From Spongilla lacustris (lineage: Eukaryota > Porifera > Demospongiae > Spongillida > Spongillidae), in assembly GCA_949361645.1 (NCBI GenBank), contig OX442436.1, forward strand, positions 4,278,032 through 4,342,031: a stretch of 64,000 bases of DNA, in the 5' to 3' direction. Both the position numbers and the translations under genes were made by a program. Under the pieces are notes generated by a model. It saw only the letters and a list, made by a program, of their open reading frames with translations. It made no database searches and was not told where the DNA came from. Positions 30,840 to 41,564 of the stretch are shown here, one piece after another (positions within the stretch are counted from its first letter, which is position 1; every line of letters begins with the position of its first letter).

Positions 30840-32215
30840 CGTAAACATGAACTGTTTCACCCCTTAGAGGAGGACGGTGACGACGTTATTATTCATATGC
30901 GTGCTGTGCATGCATGTGAATTTTTGATCAAATAATATTCTCTATATATGATAAAGCAGAGAAACAAGGGTCTAATGGTGGTATGTGACCAAAAAATATT
31001 CTACTAATCCAGCCAATAGAAATAAAAATACCACCATCGAAAAGAGCGTAAAAAACAAAACTTTATGATACTCAAAAGATGCTTAATACTTAAAAAGTTA
31101 TCGTCTTTTGTAGAGCAAAATATATCGTAAATTTTTGTCACGGACCTAGCTCGATGAGAGCCGTGCGACCCTTTCTGCGTATTGAGAAATCTCATGAAAT
31201 TAGCAACATATATAATACTGTTGGGAATGCCTTTATAAAAGGATTAAACTCATATAACTATAAGAGTACAAGATTGTTCAGAACAATAAAACTGCTTTGC
31301 ACTTCGCAGGCATACGTATACCTACAGAATTGGTTTATTTTAATTATACACGCTATTATAATTATTACCCGCATGCAGTGGTTGTCAAAATCAAACCTCC
31401 ATTCTGTCAGGGAATTGAGTCCGCCTCCTCCCCCGGACTGTATTCCCTGGATGTACAATATTTTAGACGAGGGAATACGGTCTCCCGGACCGAACGTTGC
31501 CCCGGACCGTATGACACCGGCAGGAAACGGCAGAAAGTAGCTAATACCTACATATTCGTTTAGCAGGGGATATGCATGGAGCCGTTTTGCGATTAGTGTT
31601 CAACAACACCATGCACACTCATTTATGCGCCTGCGGTACATAGATACGATTTTTTTTCTTGCAGGCTTAATTCTCATATACATGTACATCCTATACTCCA
31701 GTGATATGAGTATTTTGTGCAGGATAAAGGAACACTAGATTTACGAGGCATGGAACTGTCAGGTTTATGACAGCTTAAATAGGACGTTTCCGCTCGACTT
31801 AGTATGTTTTTCTGTTTTTTTTTCGAAGAAGAATGCGATTGCAAATCATATCTTTTGCTCTCTGAGCTCAGACGACTGTGGAAAGTGAAGTTCACAAGCA
31901 TTTAATTGAGAATAGCAAATGGAGATGTGAGGAGGAATTTTAACTGCATGTCCATTTTCAAATGCTCCCAGTTTCTAAAATGGTAATTACACAGCCACAG
32001 GTCCGGATGTATTGATATTAAAGTAATATCTATGGTTGAACTAGCCTAAGACTTATATTACAAGCAAAAGCTATTGAATCGTTAAACTGTACGTTTTTAC
32101 TCAGGCAAAAATGAGTTATGGCTTACATCACATCCCATGCATAACAAACAACTGATGACACACCTATAGCACATGTATAAAATACTGTATGTGACGTCCT
32201 TTCTCCCTATCCGGA
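30840..32215. other. Intergenic stretch upstream of arrestin-domain gene 1
   Basis: A short piece near 30938-31015 resembles an arm of the AACATTCTC MITE family (TATTCTCTATATATGATAAA and AAACAAGGGTCTAATGG). Near 31425-31520 there is a cluster of CCCGGACxGTAT words in both orientations. No gene is supported. Confidence 0.35.
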
Positions 32216-32227
32216 CACTTTTGGCAA

Positions 32228-32509
32228 GTAGTCTCGAACCCAGACCCAAATACGTCACAGCAGTGGGTGGATTACATCACCACTACGTTCAGTATAGGGT
32301 CTGGCGCTTCTACTAGGGTTTTCTTGTGCCAACTGGAATGCAATTAGATCTTATCAAGATGCCATATCGGTCAATTATCCGATTCAAAAATTATATTCAT
32401 GGCTAAAATGGCTGCCATACCACAGAAATGGGACCCTATTCAATGCCTCTCATATAGACCAGTTGCTAGGCCCACTGCTATGACGTATTTGGGTCTGGGT
32501 ACGAGACTA
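32228..32509. mobile_element. Short hAT-like MITE, TAGTCTCG termini
   Basis: 282 bp with inverted ends (left GTAGTCTCGAACCCAGACCC, right the complement of a TAGTCTCGTACCCAGACCC-type end) flanked by an 8 bp duplication TTTGGCAA at 32220-32227 and 32510-32517. No coding capacity. Related left ends are found at about 54236, 63703 and 63759. Confidence 0.7.
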
Positions 32510-32593
32510 TTTGGCAAGGTCGGTACACTTTTGACAACCAAAATTGTACCGGACCGAGGAGGTACACTTATGGCTGCCAAATATGTACCGCCC

Positions 32594-35327
32594 GGTGTCA
32601 CGTAGAATTAGGGACCCATAGAATTAGGGACTCCCGTCCCCAAATCTCCGGAGAATTGGGGATCCACGGCCCTAAATCTCCGTAGATTTAGGGACCCCCG
32701 TCCCTAAATCTACGGAGATTTGGGGACCCCTCTGTAGAATTAGGGACCCCATCTAATATAAGTTGATTATAACGGTTCCGTATCGATTTTGATATAGCCA
32801 GCACAAGTCGCGGTGCGGACAGTCATCAGAGCTTGTATTATAAACATACAGCAGAAAATAAAATAACAACAACAACAGAAGCACAAACGTATAGGCGTTA
32901 TTCTACTGACTGACAGGGAACCCTGGCTTCAGGCGCAGCAGCAGCTAGGTCGATCGGATGGCATCGTACATGTACACGCGTCAATGATGACTGTGCACCT
33001 CTTATGCATATTGGTACGGAAGAGCGTATTCATGCAAGCTCTATATAGCTAAGCTATAATCATGCTCTCGCTTGACGGACGGGAAAGAGGCATTTACACA
33101 TCCCTCTGGCTCTGGATTTTAAGAGGACAAGTAAGGTGAAGCCGTGAAGGAAGCATGCTCTATTTCGTTGGTTCGTCATACGCGAGAGCCTGTTTCGGTT
33201 GTTGTTGATTCAATGGTTAAAAAAACATTAGCGTGCAACACCGAAAAGTCTTTGAGGGTCGCATTGCATGGTGAGAACTCATGATGAATGGTAGCGTTTC
33301 ATCTGTGTATAGTATTTAGCAGCCACATCATAAGCAATCCCATAGTGCACTGATATGCATGGTGGTGATCATTGCCTGAATAATATAGAGCGCATGATGC
33401 TTATATATGCTTCAGTTACACTAAAACAATAATTTGAATTTTTACCTTTAGGATGTAGGTTATTGAGAGCATAAGAAAACCCATGCAAGTTTGATGTAAC
33501 CAATTTCTGCATCCGGCTGCTAGCTGAACAACATAGTGACAGACCTCCCCTATTATATAAACAAAATGTTAGACCAAACATACACAGTGAAATATCTTAC
33601 CAGAGGTTCAAATGCAAAGACAGGCCATGTATCAGCCAGCTGTACTATTTCAGTTCTACTTGGTGTTTTGCCCTATAATTTCAAATACATTTCCGTCCGC
33701 CTCTGTTTATTTGTTTAGCCAGCATAACATCCGCAATTCCTTGTTTAAAACATAAAACATTCAGTTTATATGTGTGCATGCCTATGTACATACCTTAATA
33801 CTTTTAATAATCTTACTAACCATGGTAACAGATATAGAATGTTTCCTTTGATGGATAATGTATGTGCACTTTAGAAAAGCAGTACTGCTCACAGTGCGTC
33901 AAACGTTGAGGCTGCATATTCCTGCTGGTTAAGGTACCCTGGCTGACTTGCTGTATCACTTGACTACTGCACACAACATCCAAATCATCAACACCTCTGG
34001 CATTATACATTGGGATTTTGTCCTTGAAATTTTCGACATCAAAATGCCGGGAATAAATTGAGTTGGTAAAAATTAAAAAACCACATTCCTACCCATGCCA
34101 ATATGGCTGCTATCATTTGATTCTTCACAATCTATATATATGCATGCAATGATTAACAAATGAATGAAGCTTGCTTACCATTCAACTTTTTCAAATGAAG
34201 TTCTGGACTCCTTGAACTTCTGTACATGTACATCTTCAGCTTTTAGCATGTCTGATATGATGTGATATCAGTGTGTTTTCCAGTACACATGTATGTTCAT
34301 TTGGACTTTTGAGAAATTGCTATAATATTTATACATTCAGCATTAATGTGTGGGTACCTCAAAAACAGCTGTATAAATAACCATTTTCGTAAGCATTTTG
34401 ACTCTGATGCAGTCTACAGTGAAATAATATGTGTATTTGAACAAAAAGTACAACATCACTTACAAACTTTGAATTTCACAGGCTTTGGAAGTAAAATTGT
34501 GTCAGTTATCTATCAGTTAGAAATGTGAAATAAATTTATATATATTTACCTTGCAAACAAACAATCGTCTCTGCTAGGTAAGCAGCACCGGTACCTTGCG
34601 GGACATCTATCGTCTACGCGTTGCATGCAGCCGGGGAAAGAGAAACCATGTGACGTGGCACATGTACACTTGCAATTGCAAATCTTGCATGTTTTAGATT
34701 CTCCGCGCCTTTTACAGCCAAATATCTTCTTTTTTTTTTTTTTTTTTAAGTAAACCGCCTGTCTTTGATCGTCACTCACCATATCCTAGGAGTACTGCCA
34801 GTCTGCCACTAGCTTTTCTGCAGGGTAGATCTGAAGTACGCACGGCCATGCACAGGTTCAGGGCAGTAGCAAAGTTCAACTGATAGATGCATAATAAGCA
34901 CGTGCACAGAGAGAAGCTCCTGCACACACAAAAACGTGTCCAAATATTCACACAAAGTCAGTATGCATGGCCCAGCGGCCAGATAAACGATGGACACAAA
35001 AGAAAGTAGCCTTCTAGACTCTTCGACGGTGTTGGGCCTCCAACGAATGGAATTAATCAACACCTCGACTCAGGGAATTGAGGCTGTTGATCTAGCATTA
35101 GTTGCGTATATACAAGAAGGACTTCTTCCCATGCATGCAGACCTTCACAAGTATATAATTTATAAGGGTCCCCATTTCTACGCAAGGGTCCCCAATTCTA
35201 CGTAGAATTGGGGACGGGGGGTCCCCAATGCTATGGGGTCCCCAATGCTATGGGGCCCCCAATGCTATGGGGTCCCCAATGCTATGGGGTCCCCAATTCT
35301 ATGGGGTCCCCAATTCTACCTGACACC
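32594..35327. mobile_element. 2.7 kb inverted-repeat element with GGGGACCCC subterminal arrays
   Basis: Ends are GGTGTCACGTAGAATTAGGG and the complement of GGTGTCAGGTAGAATTGGGG. Inside each end is an array: on the left TAGGGACCCC/AAATCTACGGAGA units (32600-32755), on the right six or so copies of GGGGTCCCCAATGCTAT (35165-35320). The inverted similarity continues outwards into a GGTACAATTTTGG-type segment on both sides. The interior has no recognised transposase. Candidate coding pieces are minus-strand frames at 33600-33700 (donor at the end of AFEPLV), 33816-34010 and a Cys-rich one at 34546-34782 (CKICNCKCTCA, then a donor), and a plus-strand frame at 34990-35160. All are unproven. It is probably a DNA transposon of undetermined superfamily. 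Confidence 0.55.
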
Positions 35328-35339
35328 GGTACAATTTTG

Positions 35340-35421
35340 GTAGTCGCATCCCCAGTCCCACATGACGTAACGATATCGCAGCAATAATCGTTACGTCATG
35401 TGGGACTGGGGGCGAGACTAC
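35340..35421. repeat. 82 bp near-perfect palindrome
   Basis: The arms (GTAGTCGCATCCCCAGTCCC and its complement) pair over about 35 bases each, with a small loop near ATATCGCAGCAATA. The ends resemble the TAGTCTCG MITE family, so it may be a minimal foldback member; flanks AATTTTG/AATTTTT are similar. Confidence 0.7.
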
Positions 35422-35689
35422 AATTTTTTTTTGCGTGACGTTTCACCTATAGGACAGACAAGAAGCTACAAAACCAAACACACAACAAGGAAAAAAATTT
35501 GCGTGTATGCAAACTTAGAATGAACACTCATACTAAGGTACCATCCTTTTACCACGTGGCCCAATCACGTGCTATACAACCAATCACATTTGGAAGAGGC
35601 TTAATTCCTTACTTTTTTGTAAATAATGCGCAGCTCAGGTTGCAATGGTTATATTACTAGCCCAAATTGGCTTGTCTGGGATGCCACAT

Positions 35690-36564
35690 CATGGGCGTCC
35701 CTAGCATTTCTGGAAGGGGGGGGGGCCACGATGAAGGCGAGGGGCGCCGATGGGCGGTGCCTCCCCGGGGAGGGTGCGGGAGGGGGGCACCCCTCCCGCC
35801 CAGCCAGGGGGTATGGGGGAGCGCTGCAAGCTCCCCCATAGGGGTCTGGGGCGGAGCCCCAGAAGCCAACGCTTTTTGCGGTGAAAGACTCCGAAAACGG
35901 CGCAAAAAAGGCATCCAGGAGGACTTTTTACAGACTAAAGTAGCACATATATTATTTATACGTGTATACAATGCAAGAAAAATATATTATCTCTAAATAA
36001 AGTTACAACAGTAATTGATTGGTAGCTGGACGCTTGAAATTTGAATGCTAGCAATTGCCAAACTGAATGAATTAATGATGTAACTACACTGATTACTTTT
36101 CGATCTCCTCAGAACAGGTATTTTTCCATAACCAATATAATGTCATGTTAGTTTTATCATAGTTGGGAGTATCAGTTTATAGCGCGTTCGCACTTTTAAT
36201 ATGTATAACTTGACTTGTTTTAAGTTAAAATAAGAACAGTGATTAAGCTCAGCTTCTATATGTTCGACGCCCCGATCTTTTTGTATTCATACTTATAATT
36301 GGCTCTCCCCCTCCCCTCCCTTCAGTTTTCTACCCTAGCGCGGCATGGCTTCGTGTCCGCGCACCGGTACGCAAAAATAAATATAATATTCAAGCATTAT
36401 CTTGCGTCTACCGGTGCATAGTGCCGCGCTAGAAAGGGGGTGGGGTGGGGGGAGGGGGCGCCATAAAGCGGGGGGGGGGGGGGCGCCATACGGCGGGGAG
36501 GGGGGGGGGGGGGGGGGGGGGGGGGCATCTGCCCCAAATGCCCCATCCTATGCGGACGCCACTG
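35690..36564. mobile_element. hAT-like non-autonomous element in retrotransposon type B, CACAT duplication
   Basis: 875 bp. The ends CATGGGCGTCC and the complement of CAGTGGCGTCCGCATAGG agree over GGCGTCC. Flanked by CACAT (35685-35689, 36565-36569). GC-rich G-tracts near both ends and the palindromic segment GGGGCGGAGCCCC near 35850 are shared in style with the hAT-like element at 41963-43543. An inverted pair built on TAGCGCGGCA lies at about 36336-36433. It has no transposase frame. Confidence 0.75.
36465..36530. repeat. Double poly-G tract
   Basis: Two G runs (about 14 and 30 G) separated by CGCCATACGGCGGGGA, inside the right end of the hAT-like element. Confidence 0.85.
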
Positions 36565-36889
36565 CACATGTCCTGACCCTTTTGCAACCTCTTATGAACT
36601 ACATGCAACATCAGAGGCAGGAACTGTTGCTGCTTTGGCAGAGCAGAAAAAGATGGCTAAATATGAGACCCTAGCATGAACTCATCTATTCCGCCCCATT
36701 GCCATCGAGACCTCAGGTATCTTTGGCCCAGATGCTTCTGAAACACTATGTTATTTGGCCAGCCGAATCAAAGATGCTTCTAGTGAGCAAAACTCAAAAG
36801 CATACCTGTTTCAAATTCTGCTGCAGTGCAGAGAGGAATGCAGCATCTGTTCTGGGGTGTGCTGGTTTAGATTTAGGAGTAGTGTAGTT

Positions 36890-39050
36890 ATATGTTTTTC
36901 TTTTTGTAATTATGTATATCAATGCTTTGTAACTCATAAAATATGGAATGCCAAAAAAAAAAAAAAGGCTTTACATGCTACAACTGTGAATGGTTCTAGA
37001 GTGAATTATAGATCTATAAACAATATGTTGTATATAATAATACATTTATGGTTATAACTGGTTAGTGACGCATGTTTTTTTTATTTTTTAGATGTAGATT
37101 ATCTGCACTGTAAAACATATATCCAGGCGGGTACATGTTCCAGAGAAAAAAATCTATTTAACTAAAATCAAAATTAATAAATTTGGGGCATGATTAACCA
37201 ATAATATTTAAATTTATGCAAATTGAAAATCACTGACATATAATTGGCCCCTAATTTCAAATTGGCCCCTAATTTCAAATTGGCCAAATCTTTTAACATT
37301 TTGAAAAGGTTGTCATTATGTCTTGTATGCTTGCCTTCACTGACTTACCATTTGCCATTTAATATGGTACAGTGGCAGGCAAAGAATGGACAAATGATCC
37401 ATCTGCATGGTGTCTTCTTGTCATCCAGTTTGTGTGCATTGTACAGATATTTGTGTGTGTGCATGTGTGTATGTGAGTGTGTGAAGATCTACGTGTGTGC
37501 ATGTGCGTGTGCACATACATGTATATATGTGTTGTGTGTTTGGAAGTGCAGCCAGATGAATTTGGGTGGGAGCCATCTCAACTGAAAGCATGCATCTTGG
37601 CTATTTGATCAAAATGATCTACTCATGTTCTTTTCCTCAGCACCTGGGATGAATGCTTGCACATGCATATGGAGGTTGTTGAGTTGTTTCTGTTTCAACA
37701 TACTTTGTCAGTAATATGGCTGTGGTAGTATTTCAGATGTCATTATGCTGGGTGCATTCAAAGGAAATAGTTGCAGCAATGAGGCATGTTGTTAAGCCTA
37801 GTCATATCTCAGACACAAAGCACCATGATTGTTTGGATACAAGACATGGCCACCAATAGGAAGGGCCCTGGCCCAGATTCCACAGCTTTCTTGTCATTAT
37901 GCAGTCACCTCAATCACTGCTAATTAAACATGCTCATCCCATATAGAATATAGAATAGGGGGGATGACTTCCCCATGCTATGGAATCCAGTTCTTTATGA
38001 TGCAAAATTGATGTATGATGCTTGGCTGGATGGGTGTGGCTAAAGTCTGGTGAGTGGTGTTCAACCTCACTCAATCACATCTCGCAGTTGGTTGCGAGGA
38101 TTAAAATACGTTGCACCACTTTTGCAGCTAGCTACATGGTTGCTGCCAAGGCATTGAAGGGCTGCAGCCTGGAGACAAGGGGCCTCTCCAACCCCAGCCA
38201 TCATTGATGAATGTTTATTCCACAATTTGGTCACAAAATGTTTGCCACAACCCTGGTATTCCAATGTTAACTCACTACATGTTTTCTGCTTGCATAATAG
38301 GTGAGAAACTACATGTAAAATTCTGTTTTGGGACAGTTAAAAAATTGTCACACCACCCAAAAGACTCCCCGGCTAGGAGTAATTATTACATTTAACACAT
38401 GCATACCGGCATATATATATATATAATTATAATCATATATATATATAATTATAATCATATATATATATATATTATAATTATTATAATTATATATATGCAT
38501 AAACATTACATATAGTATACTGTAATAAATATATAGCATACACTATTTGCATTGTTAGAGGTGCAATGGGAGATCAGTAGCAAAAAGTGGAATAAAGCAG
38601 TTTTGTCTGCATGTATCATGTGGAAATTAACATAATTGGTAATCAGCTGCCAAGTTATTAAATGTTGGAAACCTTATCTAAATTATTGGAAAAAACTCTC
38701 AAAAATCTAGTACATTGCAAATGACCTTCAAAATGAGATAGTTAATCTACGATTGCAATGTAATTAAAATTAAGCACAGCAGCAGAGATGGGCAGTTGCA
38801 CAAGGCGGCAAATGAACTGCTGATTACTCATACAAAACATGGTGCACATATACTGTACAATACAAAACCACATAAAAGGCACACCTACCATGCCATACAA
38901 GGCATGCCAACAATATATGCGAATTCTTTGCACAATCACATATTGCATGCATGGGATATGGGCAGGTGAATATTATATTGGCAATAACTCATGAATGAAT
39001 AATTACATATATACTGTAATAAATTAATGTAGTTCAATCTAACTGTAAGT
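36890..39050. other. Intergenic stretch with microsatellites only
   Basis: It contains a TGTGTGTGCATG microsatellite (about 37448-37535), a direct repeat of GGCCCCTAATTTCAAATT (37243-37281) and a TATATA/ATAATTATAA tract (about 38408-38492). The open frames near 38022-38264 have no family resemblance I recognise. Confidence 0.45.
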
Positions 39051-39132
39051 CTATTATATTCATGTTTGTGTCCTATCAGTGAGCTTAATATCAAACAGGA
39101 GGGTACGTGCCAGGAGGGTACGTGCCAGGAGT

Positions 39133-40209
39133 TTACGAAACTGAAGTTGGGACTTGGTAAGCACCAGGAGATGGAGCTTTGAGCGAGGCTTGACCTTGGG
39201 GTGGATTTGGATTGGGGTTGTAAGGGATAAATGCATTTGTTGGAATAGAAGGATACTGAGGTGGGGGGAGTGGCTGCTGTCCTGCCAAGGACTGAGGTGG
39301 AACATTGCCCAGTGTGATGGGAATGTTGATGGCAGCATTTATGGCCCACGGAATAACGGCCTCGATTAGTAGAGTGTAGTGCAGACTGATGATGCCACAG
39401 TTGGCTATAGTTGGAATAGCAGATGGAATAGCAAGCCGCTCAGCTGGTGCCCATTGGAATGTGGTGTGCCCTTGAACTGGTGGCGACTGGAAGCTGTTGA
39501 GGCGATGAGAACTTGTGCGGGTCCTTCCTTGGGCATGGAAGGTTACTATCTGGCTGACCGTAGCTCTAAGTGTAACAGCTCTTCCACTACCATTGCCCAG
39601 TGATGCAGTTAATGGAATTCCTTCTCCAATACAAAACCCTGTCCGTGGAACGTTTACATTAAGAGATATCGGGGGAGAGGCGCAGAACAGACAACAAATG
39701 GTTTTCTCATCCTCATACTGAGCGGGACTCATAAGAGCTGGTACGTTTATGTCGACTCTGTCAACGATTTGGACAATTGCAAAAACCTTTTTATCAAAAT
39801 GGAAGAGACCCGTCGAGATTCTTGCTTCGAGTTCATAGCGGATGTGACCATGCTTCCCAACAAACGAGCTTGGGAACCTCCCCGAGAGTAGAGCGAACCT
39901 AAATGGGAGAACGTGCTGTCCCGGGTTTAGGACCCTGTTAGGAACCTGCTCCTTGTTCCAAAGTACAATGACCTCGTTAATGTAATCTTCGTGGGAATGG
40001 TTGTGGCGAATTTCCGTTCTCCGGTTAGCTCGGTCGTCTCGTACAATGTGACTTTCAGTCCAGTGCACGTCCGCGTATCCTTTCAACGTGACGGTAATAG
40101 CGTTGTAGGACTTTGGTTCGTCCGTGACGACTACAATCGTTCCGGTCACTTCTCCCGGGACGACATAGATCCCTTGGTTGCTCAACTCTAGCCTAAAGTC
40201 TTTCACCAT
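39133..40209 (-). CDS. Arrestin-domain-containing protein (ARRDC-like) 2
   Basis: Single exon, 358 residues, ATG at 40209 (MVKDFRLELS). N domain landmarks VPGEVTGTIVVV and NAITVTLKGYADVHWTE; C domain CCLFCASPPISLNVNVPRTG and GHTTFQWAPAE, then PWAINAAINIPITLGN. The tail has PPQY and one SPGAYQ unit, then ends. It shares a seven-residue insertion with gene 3 (VIVLWNKEQVPN in place of VIEAEHLPH of gene 1), so genes 2 and 3 are closest relatives. Predicted role as for gene 1. No introns. Confidence 0.87.
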   Translation of the reverse strand: MVKDFRLELSNQGIYVVPGEVTGTIVVVTDEPKSYNAITVTLKGYADVHWTESHIVRDDRANRRTEIRHNHSHEDYINEVIVLWNKEQVPNRVLNPGQHVLPFRFALLSGRFPSSFVGKHGHIRYELEARISTGLFHFDKKVFAIVQIVDRVDINVPALMSPAQYEDEKTICCLFCASPPISLNVNVPRTGFCIGEGIPLTASLGNGSGRAVTLRATVSQIVTFHAQGRTRTSSHRLNSFQSPPVQGHTTFQWAPAERLAIPSAIPTIANCGIISLHYTLLIEAVIPWAINAAINIPITLGNVPPQSLAGQQPLPPPQYPSIPTNAFIPYNPNPNPPQGQASLKAPSPGAYQVPTSVS

Positions 40210-40259
40210 GATGCGCTGTACTAGTAACACTTCAGTGTATCCATTTCCTGAAGGAACAC

Positions 40260-40440
40260 AACCGGGGTGCCATGCATGATAGCTGACCCATATAAAACAG
40301 CTGCTTCCGGTTCCATATAAATGTCATACATGTCTAATTTGGTCCTACCCTATAACCTTTTTGGTGCAACAGAAGCAAAACAGGCGGCCCAATTTGGTCC
40401 TATTCTGCAGCTATTTCTGCTTATTTTGACTGTACACTAA
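40260..40440. other. Upstream flank of arrestin-domain gene 2
   Basis: Non-coding; no shared upstream block with the other two arrestin-domain genes that I can see by eye. Confidence 0.3.
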
Positions 40441-40592
40441 CAAAGTATATAAGACCATTCTTTCTGAGAAACTTAATTATGCATGCATAGGATATAATGG
40501 TGGTGTAAAAGGAAGGGAACATGATAACATTTAGCACACACATACCACTAACTTTCTCAGAGAGAATGTTTAATAATATCTTGTTTACTTCA
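40441..40592. mobile_element. Foldback MITE of the AACATTCTC family, short copy 3
   Basis: Left arm CCATTCTTTCTGAGAAACTT with GGTGGTGTAAAAGGAAGGGA, right arm ACTAACTTTCTCAGAGAGAA. Most of the centre is deleted. Confidence 0.6.
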
Positions 40593-41087
40593 TTTTATTC
40601 ACAACCTATACTGTACTGAGGACAATACACATGTATGCAGGTTTGCCAGCCGTTGTAATACCATGCATGTTATTAATCATTCCTAGCAACACAATGTTTG
40701 CTGTTCTGTCACCTTTGCAGCTGTTCTAGATCAAAACTCGCGCGCCAAGCTTTTCAAAATGTTACAGTGTTCCATGCACTACCTCCTCACAGTTATAGCT
40801 GAAATAATTCACCACAACTAAGTAGCCTATATTATACTGAAATAACAACTCGACACGCGACACATAACATTACATAAAAATTATATTCATATGCTGATGT
40901 TGGTAGTCTAGCCCCCACCATCCATGTGAATTTCGCTCCTCCATTTCACTCTGCTGCCTCTTATATAATTATGCATAGATTATCTAATACTATAATTTAT
41001 TACAACGTCTGTACGTCCGTACGTCCGCGTAACCACCTATTTATAAACTGTCTACAATGGAACCTTTGCATGAAAGATTGGAAGTAC

Positions 41088-41446
41088 GATAAACGTCACG
41101 TCTGGAGTAAAAACCACAGCGGTTGCCTAGAGACATCGTGTCACGTTCGCGGACCTTTGCGTAATAAAATGGCAACGCTCGTCTTCCCGCTCGGACATTA
41201 ATCCTCGTTCCTGGTCAAACTATGCTGCCAACAGTTTTTAAAGCCATCCATTTTAAAAGGCTCCGGGTACGTCAGACTCTGTCAAGCGTACTGTTGGCGA
41301 CCAGGAACTGGATCGGCCGAGGGATCACTGTCCGAGCGGGAAGGAATGACTACGAGCGTTGCCATTTTATTACGCAAAGGTCCGCGAGCGTGACACGATG
41401 TCTCTAGGCAACCGCTGTGGTTTTTACTCCGGACGTGACGTTTATC
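41088..41446. mobile_element. 359 bp foldback element, GATAAACGTCACG termini
   Basis: Arms of about 120 bases are near-perfect complements: start GATAAACGTCACGTCTGGAG, passing through CGGTTGCCTAGAGACATCGT and ATAAAATGGCAACGCTCG, with the complement ending at 41446. The central loop is about 90 bases. No coding region. It is inserted just upstream of the type B retrotransposon copy. Confidence 0.78.
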
Positions 41447-41564
41447 TAAGCAGATTCATTTGCCTAAAATAGGCGACAATGAGTGAGGTTGGGCCTCATG
41501 ATACCCTCCACCTTGAGTGGATAATACATATATGTCTTAGAAGCAGGCATATATGGGGGATCTC

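Larger units (their letters stand above)
35627..36870 (+). pseudogene. 3' end of a non-LTR retrotransposon ORF (type B), split by a hAT insertion
   Basis: Upstream piece 35627-35689 ends PNWLVWDAT. Downstream piece from 36565 resumes CPDPFATSYELHAT, then EAGTVAALAEQKKMAKYETL, a stop, and LFRPIAIETSGIFGPDASET and SKAYLFQILLQCREECS. The same landmarks (WDA, PIAIETSG, YLLQRL) occur in the longer copy ending near 44697. Removing the insertion and one copy of CACAT restores an open WDAT-CPD junction. The copy is 5'-truncated and carries stops. Confidence 0.75.

Noticed and set aside
33605..33615. tRNA B-box-like GGTTCAAATGC
   Set aside because: No matching A box or cloverleaf around it. I found no tRNA or rRNA gene in the window.
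35657..36674. Gly/Pro-rich frames
   Set aside because: Produced by poly-G and GC-rich transposon ends.
37448..37535. Possible exon with CACAHTCIYV-like frame
   Set aside because: TG-rich microsatellite, no splice sites or family motif.
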